A DNA stretch of 64,000 bases from Bradyrhizobium semiaridum (GTDB lineage: Bacteria > Pseudomonadota > Alphaproteobacteria > Rhizobiales > Xanthobacteraceae), in assembly GCF_020329505.1 (NCBI RefSeq), contig NZ_JAGKJJ010000008.1, forward strand, positions 1-64,000, written 5' to 3'. The notes beneath the pieces are model-generated. The model saw nothing but the letters and a program-made list of their open reading frames with translations, had not been told where the DNA came from and did not search any database. The position numbers and the translations under genes were made by a program. Shown one piece after another: positions 1 through 9,026 of the stretch (the first letter of the stretch is position 1; the number at the start of each line of letters is the position of its first letter).

Positions 1-609
1 GAGACGGACGTGATCCTGAATTCGCTCGCCACCTACGACCTCGTCTACCTCTCGGCGATCACGCTCTCGATCCTGCACGAGGAGGGACGGGAGCGGCTGA
101 TAGCGGCGCTGAAGCGTGCGCGGCTGCTCGGGACCCGGTTTGCCTTCGACACCAACTTCCGCGCCCGCGGCTGGCCCGATCTCGGTGTGGCACGAAAGGT
201 CTTCTCCGCCGCGTTCGAGACCGCAGACATCGTGCTCGCCTCGACCGATGATCTGGCGCCGCTCTACCCCGGCGAGAGCAACACTGCGCTGCTCGCCGGC
301 ATCTCCAGCCCCGAAGTGGTGCTGAAACTCGGCGAGCCCGCCTGCATCCTGCGCCATGCCGGCGGCTCAAGCGAGGTGAGGGCGGAGCCGCTGACGAAAC
401 CGGTGGTCGATACCACGGCCGCCGGCGACAGCTTTGCCGCGGCCTATCTCGCCGCGCGCGTCGGCGGCGCCGGGCCGGAGGAGGCGGCGCGCGCGGGCCA
501 TCGGCTTGCCGGCGTCGTCGTGTGCTATCCCGGCGCGATCATTCCGCGCTATGCCATGCCGCCGAAGAAGGCGCTGCGGCCGGCAAATTCCCGCAAGGCT
601 TCCCAATAA
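1..609 (+). CDS. kdgK: 2-keto-3-deoxygluconate kinase, PfkB family (5' end cut by window)
   Basis: C-terminal two thirds of a ribokinase/PfkB sugar kinase. The frame is open to base 1, so the true start lies outside; about 200 residues remain of a usual 300. The PfkB signature DTTAAGDSF, with the catalytic Asp and anion-hole Gly-Asp, sits near residue 140. It would phosphorylate 2-keto-3-deoxygluconate to KDPG with ATP in the cytosol. The sugar assignment rests mainly on the neighbour: KDPG aldolase begins 9 bp after the stop, so the two probably form one transcript for sugar-acid catabolism. Another PfkB sugar kinase is possible. Confidence 0.8.
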   Translation, partial: ETDVILNSLATYDLVYLSAITLSILHEEGRERLIAALKRARLLGTRFAFDTNFRARGWPDLGVARKVFSAAFETADIVLASTDDLAPLYPGESNTALLAGISSPEVVLKLGEPACILRHAGGSSEVRAEPLTKPVVDTTAAGDSFAAAYLAARVGGAGPEEAARAGHRLAGVVVCYPGAIIPRYAMPPKKALRPANSRKASQ

Positions 610-618
610 GGCTTCCCA

Positions 619-1269
619 ATGACCGAGACTGCGAAACAGCACCAGATTGCCGAACTGATCCGACAGGCCATCGTGATCCCGGTGCTCACCATCGAGCGGC
701 TGGAGGACGCCGTGCCGCTCGCGAAGGCGCTGGTGGCTGGCGGCGTGCGGACGCTGGAGGTGACATTGCGCACCGCGGTCGCGGTCGATGCGGCCAAGGC
801 CATGATCGCCGAGGTGCCGGAGGCCATCGTTGGCATCGGCACCATCCTCAACGGCGACGATCTGGCGCGCGCCGAGGCGCTCGGCGCCAGGTTCGGCATC
901 AGCCCCGGCGCGACGCCCGAGCTCCTGAAGGCCGCCGCAGCGAGCCGGCTGCCGTTCGCGCCGGGGATCGCCACGGCCTCCGAGCTGATGCAGGCGCTCG
1001 CGCACGGCTTCGATGTGGTCAAATTCTTCCCGGCCGAGCAGGCCGGCGGTATCAAGGCACTGCGGGCGCTGGCCGGCCCGTTCCGGAACGTCAGGGTGTG
1101 CCCGACCGGCGGCATTGGCGAGGCCAATGCCGCGACCTGGCTGGCCGAGCCGAATGTGCTGGCGGTCGGCGGCTCCTGGCTGTGCCCGGCTGCCGATATC
1201 CGCGCCGGCAATTGGGCGGGCATAACCGCCATGTGCGCGCGGGCGATGAAATCGCTGAAATCGGGCTGA
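619..1269 (+). CDS. eda: KDPG aldolase / 4-hydroxy-2-oxoglutarate aldolase
   Basis: 216-residue class I aldolase of the KDPG/KHG family, normal length. It cleaves 2-keto-3-deoxy-6-phosphogluconate to pyruvate and glyceraldehyde-3-phosphate, the last step of the Entner-Doudoroff route. Visible family motifs are the VRTLEVTLRT segment with the catalytic Glu, GIGTILN, FGISPGATPELL, and DVVKFFPAEQAGG, where the Lys of VKFFPA forms the Schiff base. PTGGI near residue 160 is the phosphate-binding loop. It lies 9 bp after the kinase gene and is probably cotranscribed. Confidence 0.92.
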   Translation: MTETAKQHQIAELIRQAIVIPVLTIERLEDAVPLAKALVAGGVRTLEVTLRTAVAVDAAKAMIAEVPEAIVGIGTILNGDDLARAEALGARFGISPGATPELLKAAAASRLPFAPGIATASELMQALAHGFDVVKFFPAEQAGGIKALRALAGPFRNVRVCPTGGIGEANAATWLAEPNVLAVGGSWLCPAADIRAGNWAGITAMCARAMKSLKSG

Positions 1270-1314
1270 AGGTGGGTTACATAACCTCCCGAACAGGAAC
1301 AGGGAGATACGGCC

Positions 1315-2484
1315 ATGACAGCCAGCATCGTGGGTTGGGCGCACACGCCTTTCGGTAAGTTCGACGCGGAAACCGTCGAGGGTCTCGTCGTCAAGGTCGC
1401 TAATGAGGCGCTGGCCGACGCCGGGATCGCGGCGTCCGACGTCGACGAGATCATGCTCGGCCATTTCAACGCCGGCTTCTCGCCGCAGGATTTCACCGCC
1501 TCGCTGGTGCTGCAGGCCAATCCGGCGCTGCGCTTCAAGCCGACGACGCGCGTCGAGAACGCCTGCGCCACCGGTTCGGCTGCCGTGCACCAGGGTATCC
1601 GCGCCATCGAGGCCGGTGCCGCCAAGATCGTGCTGGTGGTCGGCGTCGAGCAGATGACGCGGACGCCGGGCCCGGAGATCGGCAAGAACCTGCTGAAGGC
1701 GTCCTATCTGCCTGAAGACGGCGACACTGTCGGCGGCTTCGCCGGCGTGTTTGGCAAGATCGCGCAGGCCTATTTCCAGAAGTACGGCGACCAGTCGGAC
1801 GCGCTGGCGATGATCGCCGCCAAGAACCACAAGAACGGCGTCGCCAATCCCTATGCGCAGATGCGCAAGGATTTCGGCTTCGAGTTTTGCCGCGCGGAGA
1901 GCGAGAAGAACCCGTTCGTCGCCGGGCCCCTGAAGCGCACCGACTGCTCGCTGGTGTCCGACGGCGCCGCCGCACTGGTGCTGACCGATGCCGAGACCGC
2001 GAAGACCATGGGCAAGGCGGTGAACATCCGCGCCACCGCGCATGCGCAGGATTTCCTGCCGATGTCCAAGCGCGACATCCTGCAGTTCGAAGGCTGCACC
2101 ACCGCCTGGCAGCGCGCGCTGCAGAAGGCCGGGCTGCAGCTCTCCGACCTTTCCTTCGTCGAGACCCACGACTGCTTCACCGTCGCCGAGCTGATCGAAT
2201 ATGAAGCGATGGGCCTGACGCCGAAGGGGCAGGGCGCCCGCGCGATCATGGAGGGCTGGACGCAGAAGGACGGCAAGCTGCCGGTCAATCCGTCCGGCGG
2301 CCTCAAGGCCAAGGGCCATCCGATCGGCGCCACCGGCGTCTCGATGCACGTCATGAGCGCGATGCAGCTCACCGGGCAGGCGCCCGAAGGCATGCAGCTC
2401 AAGGACGCGCAGATCGGCGGTATCTTCAACATGGGCGGTGCGGCAGTCGCCAATTACGTCTCGATCCTCGAGCCGGCGAAGTAG
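1315..2484 (+). CDS. Thiolase (acetyl-CoA acetyltransferase family)
   Basis: 389-residue thiolase of normal length. Cys84 in ENACATGS is the acyl-accepting nucleophile. The distal motif NPSGGLKAKGHPIGATG carries the active-site His, and THDCFT is the middle family motif. It should catalyse CoA-dependent cleavage (or the reverse condensation) of a 3-ketoacyl-CoA in the cytosol. An acyl-CoA synthetase starts one base after its stop, so the two are translationally close and belong to the acyl-CoA gene block that continues to about 9.5 kb. The chain length or the nature of the substrate cannot be read from the sequence. Confidence 0.9.
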   Translation: MTASIVGWAHTPFGKFDAETVEGLVVKVANEALADAGIAASDVDEIMLGHFNAGFSPQDFTASLVLQANPALRFKPTTRVENACATGSAAVHQGIRAIEAGAAKIVLVVGVEQMTRTPGPEIGKNLLKASYLPEDGDTVGGFAGVFGKIAQAYFQKYGDQSDALAMIAAKNHKNGVANPYAQMRKDFGFEFCRAESEKNPFVAGPLKRTDCSLVSDGAAALVLTDAETAKTMGKAVNIRATAHAQDFLPMSKRDILQFEGCTTAWQRALQKAGLQLSDLSFVETHDCFTVAELIEYEAMGLTPKGQGARAIMEGWTQKDGKLPVNPSGGLKAKGHPIGATGVSMHVMSAMQLTGQAPEGMQLKDAQIGGIFNMGGAAVANYVSILEPAK

Positions 2485-2485
2485 C

Positions 2486-4018
2486 TTGAATATCGCCGAA
2501 TGGCTGGCGGCGACGGCGCGGGCGCGTCCCGACGCGCCGGCGCTGCTCACCGGCTTCGACCTCGATGCCGACTACGCGACCTTCGCCCGCCGCGCCGCCT
2601 CGATCGGGGCGGCGCTGGCGCGCGATCACGGCATTGCCGCCGGGGATCGCGTCGCGCTGTTCGCGTCGAATTGCACGCAATATCTCGAATGCCTCTACGG
2701 CATCTGGTGGATCGGCGCCGCCGCGATCCCGATCAATGCCAAGCTGCACGGCCGCGAGGCGGCGTGGATCTGCGGCAATGGCGGCGCCAAGCTCGCCTTC
2801 GTGTCCGATGACACGATCGCGGCGCTGACGGAGGCGAAGGCTGACTGCCCGGCCGACATGACCATGCTGTCGATCGACAGCGACGCCTACAATGCGATGC
2901 GAAGCGGCGAGGGTGCGCCGGCGCCGCTGCCGCGCGAGACCGATGATCTCGCCTGGCTGTTCTACACATCGGGCACCACGGGCCGGCCCAAGGGCGTGAT
3001 GCTCAGCCACGGCAATCTGCTTGCGATGTCGCTGTGTTATCTCGCCGACGTCGATCCGGCGACGCCGAACGACGCCTCGCTCTATGCCGCGCCGATCTCG
3101 CACGGCGCCGGGCTCTACAATTTCCCGCATGTCCGGATGGGCGGCCGCCACGTGGTGCCGGAATCCGGCGGATTCGATCCGGACGAGGTGCTCAATCTCG
3201 GCCGCCAGCTCGACAATGTCGTGATGTTCGCCGCGCCCACCATGGTGCGCCGGCTGGTCGATGCCGCCAGGAAGCGCGGCGAGAACGGCGAGGGGCTGCG
3301 CACCATCATCTATGGCGGCGGGCCGATGTACACGGCCGACATCAAGGACGCGATCGCTACCATGGGCCAGCGCTTCGTGCAGATCTACGGCCAGGGCGAG
3401 TCGCCGATGACCATCACCGCCCTATCGCGCGAGTGGCACCGCCGCAGCGATCACCCGCGCTATCTCGAGCGGCTGGCCTCCGTCGGCACGGCGCAGAGCG
3501 TCATCACCGTGCGGATCACGGACAAGGACGGCAAGGTCTTGCCCGCCGGCTCGACCGGCGAGATCGAGGTCAAGGGCGCCACCGTGATGCTCGGCTACTG
3601 GAATAATCCGAAGGCCAATGCCGAGACGCTGAAGGACGGCTGGCTGCGCACCGGCGATGTCGGCCGGCTCGATGCGGACGGTTTCCTGACGCTGTCGGAC
3701 CGCTCCAAGGACGTGATCATCTCCGGCGGCACCAACATCTATCCGCGCGAGGTCGAGGAAGCCCTGTTGACCCATCCCGACGTCCGCGAGGTCTCGGCCA
3801 TCGGCGTGCCGGATCCGGAATGGGGCGAGATCGTCGTCGCCTGCGTCGTTTTGGAGCAGGGCGCCGGCGCCGATGACGGCAAGCTCGACGCGCACTGCCT
3901 GGCCTCGATCGCGCGGTTCAAGCGGCCGAAGCGGTACGTCTATCTCGATGCGCTGCCGAAGAACAATTACGGCAAGGTGTTGAAGACCGCGCTGCGCGAG
4001 ATGATGGCGAAGGGATAG
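2486..4018 (+). CDS. AMP-dependent acyl-CoA synthetase/ligase (ANL family)
   Basis: About 510 residues. The frame extends upstream into the thiolase gene, but homology begins at LNIAEWLAA, so I chose TTG at 2486, one base after the thiolase stop; this implies translational coupling. ANL motifs are clear: the P-loop-like YTSGTTGRPKGVM near residue 165, the YGQGESP core, the WLRTGDVGRLD hinge region, and a C-terminal catalytic Lys in the NNYGKVLK segment. The enzyme activates a carboxylic acid to acyl-AMP and then acyl-CoA, feeding the neighbouring thiolase, acyl-CoA dehydrogenase and CoA-transferase. Confidence 0.87.
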   Translation: MNIAEWLAATARARPDAPALLTGFDLDADYATFARRAASIGAALARDHGIAAGDRVALFASNCTQYLECLYGIWWIGAAAIPINAKLHGREAAWICGNGGAKLAFVSDDTIAALTEAKADCPADMTMLSIDSDAYNAMRSGEGAPAPLPRETDDLAWLFYTSGTTGRPKGVMLSHGNLLAMSLCYLADVDPATPNDASLYAAPISHGAGLYNFPHVRMGGRHVVPESGGFDPDEVLNLGRQLDNVVMFAAPTMVRRLVDAARKRGENGEGLRTIIYGGGPMYTADIKDAIATMGQRFVQIYGQGESPMTITALSREWHRRSDHPRYLERLASVGTAQSVITVRITDKDGKVLPAGSTGEIEVKGATVMLGYWNNPKANAETLKDGWLRTGDVGRLDADGFLTLSDRSKDVIISGGTNIYPREVEEALLTHPDVREVSAIGVPDPEWGEIVVACVVLEQGAGADDGKLDAHCLASIARFKRPKRYVYLDALPKNNYGKVLKTALREMMAKG

Positions 4019-4075
4019 GCGGCGGCCCGCGGCCGCGCTAATCTGGGCAGTGCCTGCCACGCGGAGAACGGGACC

Positions 4076-4279
4076 ATGGGTATCGAGACCTCGCTGTCGC
4101 TGTCCGAGCTGAACGATCGCATCGCGATCCTGCGGGACAATATCAGGCAGTTGATCGAGCAGGCCGCGGGGGCCTCCGGTGCCGAGGTCGAGGAACGTAT
4201 CTCCGAGCGCCTCGAGCAGCAGAACGCGGAACTGGAAAAGCTCGTGGCGGCGCGCGAGGCGATGACCGGCGGCGGATAG
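4076..4279 (+). CDS. Small coiled-coil protein of unknown function
   Basis: 67 residues, ATG start. The sequence is almost all predicted helix, with heptad-like Leu/Ile spacing and many charged residues (segments ELNDRIAILRDNIRQL and ERISERLEQQNAELEKL). There is no signal peptide or Cys. It lies between the acyl-CoA synthetase and the CaiB gene on the same strand and is followed by a palindromic repeat, so it may be the last gene of its transcript. I do not recognise a family. Coding is supported by the coiled-coil pattern and a plausible GGAGAACGGGACC leader. Confidence 0.6.
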   Translation: MGIETSLSLSELNDRIAILRDNIRQLIEQAAGASGAEVEERISERLEQQNAELEKLVAAREAMTGGG

Positions 4280-4387
4280 CGGCGCCTTTGCCCAGCCTGC
4301 GATCCCGCCGGCATGCCATCGCCGCCGCGGCGCATACGGCCATACGCCCTGCGCAGGTTGATCTTGCCAGAAACCTCCCGTTACTAA

Positions 4388-4487
4388 AGCATCATCCGGA
4401 AAAGTGCGAAGCGGTTTTCCGAAAGATCATGCTCGAACAAAGAGCTAAAGCGCGATGACGATTCAACCAAATCTCATCGCACTTTAG
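4388..4487. repeat. Palindromic intergenic repeat, family A (two hairpins)
   Basis: Two consecutive hairpins fill the gap before the CaiB gene. The first (about 4388-4433) pairs agcat..ggaaaa with ttttcc..atgct. The second pairs ctaaagcgcgatga (4445-4458) with tcatcgcactttag (4474-4487), 14-base arms with one mismatch. From memory this is a dispersed intergenic element of Bradyrhizobium-type genomes; only one copy lies in this window. Confidence 0.6.
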
Positions 4488-4522
4488 GTCGGTAAACATA
4501 CCAGCCGGGAGCGAACAGCGCG

Positions 4523-5725
4523 ATGGGACCACTGCAGGGCATCAAGGTCGTGGACATGACGACCGTGCTGATGGGACCCTATGCGACCCAGATGCTCGGC
4601 GACTACGGCGCCGACGTCATCAAGGTGGAATCGCCCGACGGCGACGTGACGCGGCAGATCGGGCCGACGCGCCATCCCGGCATGGGGCCGGTGTTCCTCA
4701 ATACCAACCGCAGCAAGCGCTCGGTCTGTCTCGACCTGAAGAAGCCCGCGGGCCGCGAGGCCGTGCTGCGGCTGATCGCGAAGGCCGACGTGCTGGTCTA
4801 CAATGTGCGTCCGCAGGCGATGGCGCGGCTGCAGCTCGGCTATGACGTGGTCGCCAAGGTCAATCCGCGGCTGATCTATGCCGGCGTGTTCGGCTTCGGT
4901 CAGGAGGGACCGTATGCCGCCAAGCCGGCCTATGACGATCTGATCCAGGGCGCAACTGCGCTGCCGGCCCTGATGGCGCAGACCGCGGACGGCGTGCCGC
5001 GCTACGTGCCGAACGCGCTGGTCGATCGCATCGTCGGCCTCACCGCGGTCGGCGCGATCTGCGCCAGCCTCGTGCATCGCGACCGCACCGGGCAGGGCCA
5101 GCGCGTCGACATTCCGATGTTCGAGACCATGGCCGGCTTCGTCATGGGCGACCACATGGGCGGGCTGACCTACGATCCGCCGCTCGACAGGGGCGGCTAC
5201 GCGCGGCATCTGTCGCCGGACCGGCGGCCGTACAAGACGCTCGACGGCTATATCTGCGTGATCGTCTACAACGACAAGCAATGGGAGAATTTCTTCACGG
5301 CCACCGGTCGCGACGATCTGCGCAGCGATCCGAAATTCGCGACGTTTGCCGGCCGCGCCGGCAATATCGATGTCGTCTACGCCGAACTCGCGCGCATCCT
5401 GCAGACCAAGACCACGGCCGAGTGGAACGCGATCCTCGAGCAGGCCGACGTGCCTGTGATGCCGATGCATGATCTCGGAAGCCTGCTGCAGGACCCGCAC
5501 ATGGTCGCGACCGGCATGTTTCCCGTCGTCGAGCATCCCACCGAGGGCCGCATCCGCAGCATGAAGGCATCGGCGCGGTGGTCGGAGACCAGGGCGGAGC
5601 CGAGCCGGCTGGCGCCGCGGCTCGGCGAGCACAGCGCGGAGGTCCTGCGGGAGGCAGGTTTCTCCGACGAGGAGATCGCGGCGATGGTCCGCGACGGCGT
5701 CGCCAAGTCCGTTGCAGAATCATAG
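4523..5725 (+). CDS. CaiB/BaiF family III CoA-transferase
   Basis: 400 residues, the standard length of class III CoA-transferases. The N-terminal motif GIKVVDMTTVLMGPYATQ, the DYGADVIKVE stretch and the YDDLIQGATAL segment with the probable catalytic Asp are all present. These enzymes move CoA from a donor thioester to an acid through an Asp-CoA intermediate. A gene for an acyl-CoA dehydrogenase starts 11 bp downstream, so the pair probably activates and then oxidises the same acid. ATG at 4523 follows GGGAGCGAACAGCG. The substrate cannot be deduced. Confidence 0.9.
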   Translation: MGPLQGIKVVDMTTVLMGPYATQMLGDYGADVIKVESPDGDVTRQIGPTRHPGMGPVFLNTNRSKRSVCLDLKKPAGREAVLRLIAKADVLVYNVRPQAMARLQLGYDVVAKVNPRLIYAGVFGFGQEGPYAAKPAYDDLIQGATALPALMAQTADGVPRYVPNALVDRIVGLTAVGAICASLVHRDRTGQGQRVDIPMFETMAGFVMGDHMGGLTYDPPLDRGGYARHLSPDRRPYKTLDGYICVIVYNDKQWENFFTATGRDDLRSDPKFATFAGRAGNIDVVYAELARILQTKTTAEWNAILEQADVPVMPMHDLGSLLQDPHMVATGMFPVVEHPTEGRIRSMKASARWSETRAEPSRLAPRLGEHSAEVLREAGFSDEEIAAMVRDGVAKSVAES

Positions 5726-5736
5726 GAGCACGACGG

Positions 5737-6903
5737 ATGGATTTTGCACTCTCGGCCAACCAGGAATCGATCCGCGATGCGATCGCCAAAATCTGCACGC
5801 GCTTCGACGATGCGTACTGGCTGAAGAAGGACAAGGAGGGCGGCTACCCCGCCGACTTCCACCGTGCGCTGGCTGATGCCGGCTGGCTTGGCATCTGCAT
5901 CCCCGAGGAATATGGCGGCTCCGGGCTCGGCATCACCGATGCCGCGATCATGATGCGGACGATCGCCGAATCGGGTGCCGGGATGTCGGGCGCCTCCGCC
6001 GTGCACATGAACGTGTTCGGGCTCAATCCGGTCGTCGTGTTCGGCACCAAAGAACAGTGCCAGCGCATGCTGCCGCCGATCATCGACGGCCGCGACAAGT
6101 CCTGCTTCGCGGTGACCGAACCGAACACCGGCCTCAACACCACCCAGCTCAAGACCCGCGCGGTGCGCCAGGGTGACAAATACATCGTCAACGGCCAGAA
6201 GGTGTGGATCTCGACCGCGCAGGTCGCGAACAAGATCCTGCTGCTGGCACGCACCACGCCGCTGGAGGAGGTGAGGAGCCCGACGCACGGCCTCAGCCTG
6301 TTCTACACCGATTTCGACCGCAAGCGCGTCACCGTGCACGAGATCGAGAAGATGGGTCGCAAGCCCGTCGACTCCAACGAGCTGTTCTTCGAGAACTTTG
6401 AAATCCCCATCGAGGACCGCATCGGCGAGGAGGGCCGCGGCTTCGAATACATCCTGCATGGCATGAATCCCGAGCGCATCCTGATCGCCGCCGAAGCGGT
6501 CGGCCTCGGCCAGGTCGCGCTGAAGAAGGCATCGGACTACGCCAAGGGCCGCATCGTGTTCAACCGGCCGATCGGCATGAACCAGGGAATCCAGCATCCG
6601 CTGGCGAAGTGCTGGATGGAGCTCGAGGCCGCTTGGCTGATGGTGCTGCGCGCGGGCTGGCAATACGACCAGAACCTGCCGTGCGGCCCGGCCGCCAACG
6701 CGGCAAAATATCTCGCCGCGGAGGCGGGCTTCCACGCCTGCGAGCAGGCGGTGATGACCCATGGCGGCTTCGGCTACGCCAAGGAGTACCATGTCGAGCG
6801 CTACTTGCGGGAATCCCTGATCCCGCGCATCGCGCCGATCAGCCCGCAATTGATCCTCAGCTTCATCGGCGAGAAGGTGCTCGGCCTTCCGAAGTCGTAT
6901 TGA
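5737..6903 (+). CDS. Acyl-CoA dehydrogenase
   Basis: 388 residues from the ATG at 5737, preceded by TAGGAGCACGACGG; the longer open frame upstream overlaps the CaiB gene and has no homology. Family landmarks are FAVTEPNTG (FAD/substrate loop), KVWISTAQVANKILLLART, and the C-terminal HGGFGYAKEYHVERYLRE. It is a flavin enzyme that makes a 2-enoyl-CoA and passes electrons to ETF. It sits directly behind the CoA-transferase, with the thiolase-like/DUF35 pair after a repeat. Confidence 0.92.
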   Translation: MDFALSANQESIRDAIAKICTRFDDAYWLKKDKEGGYPADFHRALADAGWLGICIPEEYGGSGLGITDAAIMMRTIAESGAGMSGASAVHMNVFGLNPVVVFGTKEQCQRMLPPIIDGRDKSCFAVTEPNTGLNTTQLKTRAVRQGDKYIVNGQKVWISTAQVANKILLLARTTPLEEVRSPTHGLSLFYTDFDRKRVTVHEIEKMGRKPVDSNELFFENFEIPIEDRIGEEGRGFEYILHGMNPERILIAAEAVGLGQVALKKASDYAKGRIVFNRPIGMNQGIQHPLAKCWMELEAAWLMVLRAGWQYDQNLPCGPAANAAKYLAAEAGFHACEQAVMTHGGFGYAKEYHVERYLRESLIPRIAPISPQLILSFIGEKVLGLPKSY

Positions 6904-6928
6904 TGATGGGTCGCAGGATATCTCAGCT

Positions 6929-7035
6929 CGTCATTCCGGGATGCGCCGCCAGGCGCAGGCCCGGAATCCATCGGGCCACATGTTGTGCAGGTGAATGGAT
7001 TCCGGGCTCGTGCTGCGCGGGCCCCGGAACGACGG
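6929..7035. repeat. Palindromic intergenic repeat, family B
   Basis: A 107-bp element between the acyl-CoA dehydrogenase and the next gene. It starts with cgtcattccggg and ends with the near-complement ccccggaacgacgg; inside, ccggaatccat pairs with atggattccggg. This nested structure would fold into one long hairpin. It may reduce readthrough or stabilise the upstream mRNA. Confidence 0.6.
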
Positions 7036-7045
7036 AGATAGCGCC

Positions 7046-8182
7046 ATGAGCTTCGTCACCGGCGTCGGCCTCACCTCCTACGGAAAGCATGAGGGTCTTT
7101 CCTCGCTCGACCTGATGAGCAAGGCGGCCGAGCTTGCGATCGCCGATGCCGGACTGAAGCGCGCCGACATCGACGGCGTCCTCTGCGGCTATTCCACGGT
7201 CTCGCCGCACATCATGCTGGCGACCGTGTTCGCCGAGCACTTTGGTATTCGCCCGGCCTATGCCCACGCCGTGCAGGTCGGTGGCGCCACTGGGCTCGCG
7301 ATGACCATGCTGGCGCATCACCTGGTCGATGCCGGAGTCGCAAAGCACGTGCTGGTGGTCGGCGGCGAGAACCGGCTCACCGGGCAGAGCCGCGATGCCT
7401 CGATCCAGGCGCTGGCCCAGGTCGGCCATCCCGATTACGAGGTGACGCTAGGGCCGACCATCCCGGCCTATTACGGCCTGGTCGCGACGCGCTACATGCA
7501 TGAGTACGGCCTCACGCAGCAAGACCTTGCCGAGTTCGCCGTGCTGATGCGCAAGCACGCGCTGACGCATCCCGGTGCGCAATTTCACGATCCGATCACG
7601 GTGGCCGACGTGATGGCCTCCAAGCCGGTGGCGATGCCGCTCAAGCTGCTCGATTGCTGTCCGGTGTCCGACGGCGGCGCGGCCTGCGTGATCAGCCGCG
7701 AGCCGACCGGCGAGAGGCAAGTCCGCGTGCGCGGCTGCGCCCAGGCGCACACGCATCAGCACATCACGGCGGCGCCGGCGTTGAGCAAGCTTGGCGCCGA
7801 GATCTCGATCGCCAAGGCGAAGCAGGCGTCAGGCATCGCGATCTCGGACGTGCGTTATGCCGCGGTCTATGACAGCTTTACGATCACGCTCGCAATGCTG
7901 CTGGAGGATCTCGGCCTCGCCGGGCGCGGCGAGGCCGCCGCGCGGGTGCGCGCCGGCTATTTCAATCAGGACGGTGAGATGCCGCTCAACACCCATGGCG
8001 GGCTGCTCAGCTACGGCCATTGCGGCGTCGGCGGCGCGATGGCGCATCTGGTCGAGGCTCATCTGCAGATGACCGGCCGCGCGGAGAACCGTCAGGTCCG
8101 CGATGCCTCGGTCGCTCTGCTGCACGGCGACGGCGGCGTGCTGTCGTCGCATGTCAGCATGTTCCTGGAGCGCGTGCGATGA
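7046..8182 (+). CDS. Thiolase-like protein without the nucleophilic Cys (lipid-transfer/retro-aldolase type)
   Basis: 378 residues from the ATG at 7046; the longer frame runs back into repeat B. The fold is thiolase-like (VYDSFTITLAMLLEDLGL, GGLLSYGHCGVGGAMAHLVEAH), but the usual Cys motif is replaced by HAVQVGGATGLAM around residues 74-86, so the classical acyl-enzyme cannot form. The gene overlaps the following DUF35 gene by ATGA. Thiolase-like proteins of this type paired with a DUF35 partner are known to form complexes, as in Ltp2-type retro-aldolases of steroid side-chain breakdown. I infer C-C bond cleavage of a hydroxyacyl-CoA; other CoA chemistry is possible. Confidence 0.85.
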   Translation: MSFVTGVGLTSYGKHEGLSSLDLMSKAAELAIADAGLKRADIDGVLCGYSTVSPHIMLATVFAEHFGIRPAYAHAVQVGGATGLAMTMLAHHLVDAGVAKHVLVVGGENRLTGQSRDASIQALAQVGHPDYEVTLGPTIPAYYGLVATRYMHEYGLTQQDLAEFAVLMRKHALTHPGAQFHDPITVADVMASKPVAMPLKLLDCCPVSDGGAACVISREPTGERQVRVRGCAQAHTHQHITAAPALSKLGAEISIAKAKQASGIAISDVRYAAVYDSFTITLAMLLEDLGLAGRGEAAARVRAGYFNQDGEMPLNTHGGLLSYGHCGVGGAMAHLVEAHLQMTGRAENRQVRDASVALLHGDGGVLSSHVSMFLERVR

Positions 8183-8538
8183 GCGGAGTGATCGCGGACT
8201 GGACCAACGGTGCAGAAGCCATCGTCTACCAGACTTGCAGTGCCTGCGGCGCGCAGCAATATTTCCGCCGCAGCTTCTGCGCCGCCTGCGGCTCGTCCGA
8301 GCTCGCCGAGCACCGAGCCAGCGGGGCAGGGACGGTCTATGCGACCTCGCTGGTGTGTCGCGCCGCGACGCCGCAGACGCGGGCGCATGTGCCCTACAAC
8401 ATCGTGCTGGTCGATGCCGATGAAGGCTTTCGCATGATGGCCCACGGCGACAATGACCTCGTCATCGGCGACAAGGTGGCAGCGCGCTTTACGCAATTTG
8501 CCGGTCGCCTGATTCCGTATTTCGCAAAGACGACATAG
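8179..8538 (+). CDS. DUF35 OB-fold / zinc-ribbon protein, partner of the thiolase-like protein
   Basis: 119 residues starting at the ATG that overlaps the upstream stop (ATGA). A rubredoxin-like zinc ribbon with two Cys pairs, CSACG and CAACGS, lies at about residues 20-40; an OB-fold follows (VYATSLVCRAATPQTR..PYNIVLVDADEGFRMMAHG). DUF35 proteins bind thiolase-fold partners and are needed for their activity or substrate handling. The stop-start overlap implies equal synthesis and direct complex formation with the preceding protein. Confidence 0.9.
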   Translation: MSGVIADWTNGAEAIVYQTCSACGAQQYFRRSFCAACGSSELAEHRASGAGTVYATSLVCRAATPQTRAHVPYNIVLVDADEGFRMMAHGDNDLVIGDKVAARFTQFAGRLIPYFAKTT

Positions 8539-8678
8539 CAACAGCCTGCCATGCGGTCGGCGCCAGGCGCCGCCGGATGGCAGGCTGCGCGAAACAATCC
8601 ATGCCGGAACGGGGATGCATGGATTGCTTTGTCGCGGCACCTCGCCAATGACGGAACTTACGCGTGACCGGATGGCCG

Positions 8679-8780
8679 TCACCGCCAATAGAGCACGACG
8701 CTGGCGATGACGAGCATTGCCGTTACCGCCAGCACTTGCGCAAGCGCCTCCGAGGCCGCCCTCTTGGTGGCTTCCTTCAT
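8679..8780 (-). CDS. Putative 33-residue single-pass membrane protein
   Basis: Short frame reading MKEATKRAASEALAQ then a hydrophobic segment VLAVTAMLVIASVVLYW and a final Arg before TGA. The ATG at 8780 is preceded by AGGGGAAACGC, a strong Shine-Dalgarno sequence with good spacing. A basic amphipathic N-terminus followed by one membrane span is typical of small regulatory membrane proteins. No family is recognised. It lies alone on the - strand between two + strand genes. Confidence 0.5.
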   Translation of the reverse strand: MKEATKRAASEALAQVLAVTAMLVIASVVLYWR

Positions 8781-9026
8781 GCGTTTCCCCTAGACTCGGG
8801 CGTCGCTCATCGTTGCGCGTGACGACGCGCAAGACGGCCAGATTTTTGTACTCGGAACACCCCGCGACGAGTATCCGCTTTGATGAGTCCCCACTCAGCG
8901 AATATCGACGGTAGCAGGGTCGTCCGCGATTGCGGCGGCAATTTGACTCGGGCGTGTTGCTCCCGCGACAGCCGGCCGATACTGTCCTGGACCGAACAGA
9001 AACGGCAGCAAGATCAAGGTTAGGAA

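Noticed and set aside
367-2550. 727-codon open frame on the - strand
   Set aside because: Antisense to the KDPG aldolase and thiolase genes, which have complete active sites.
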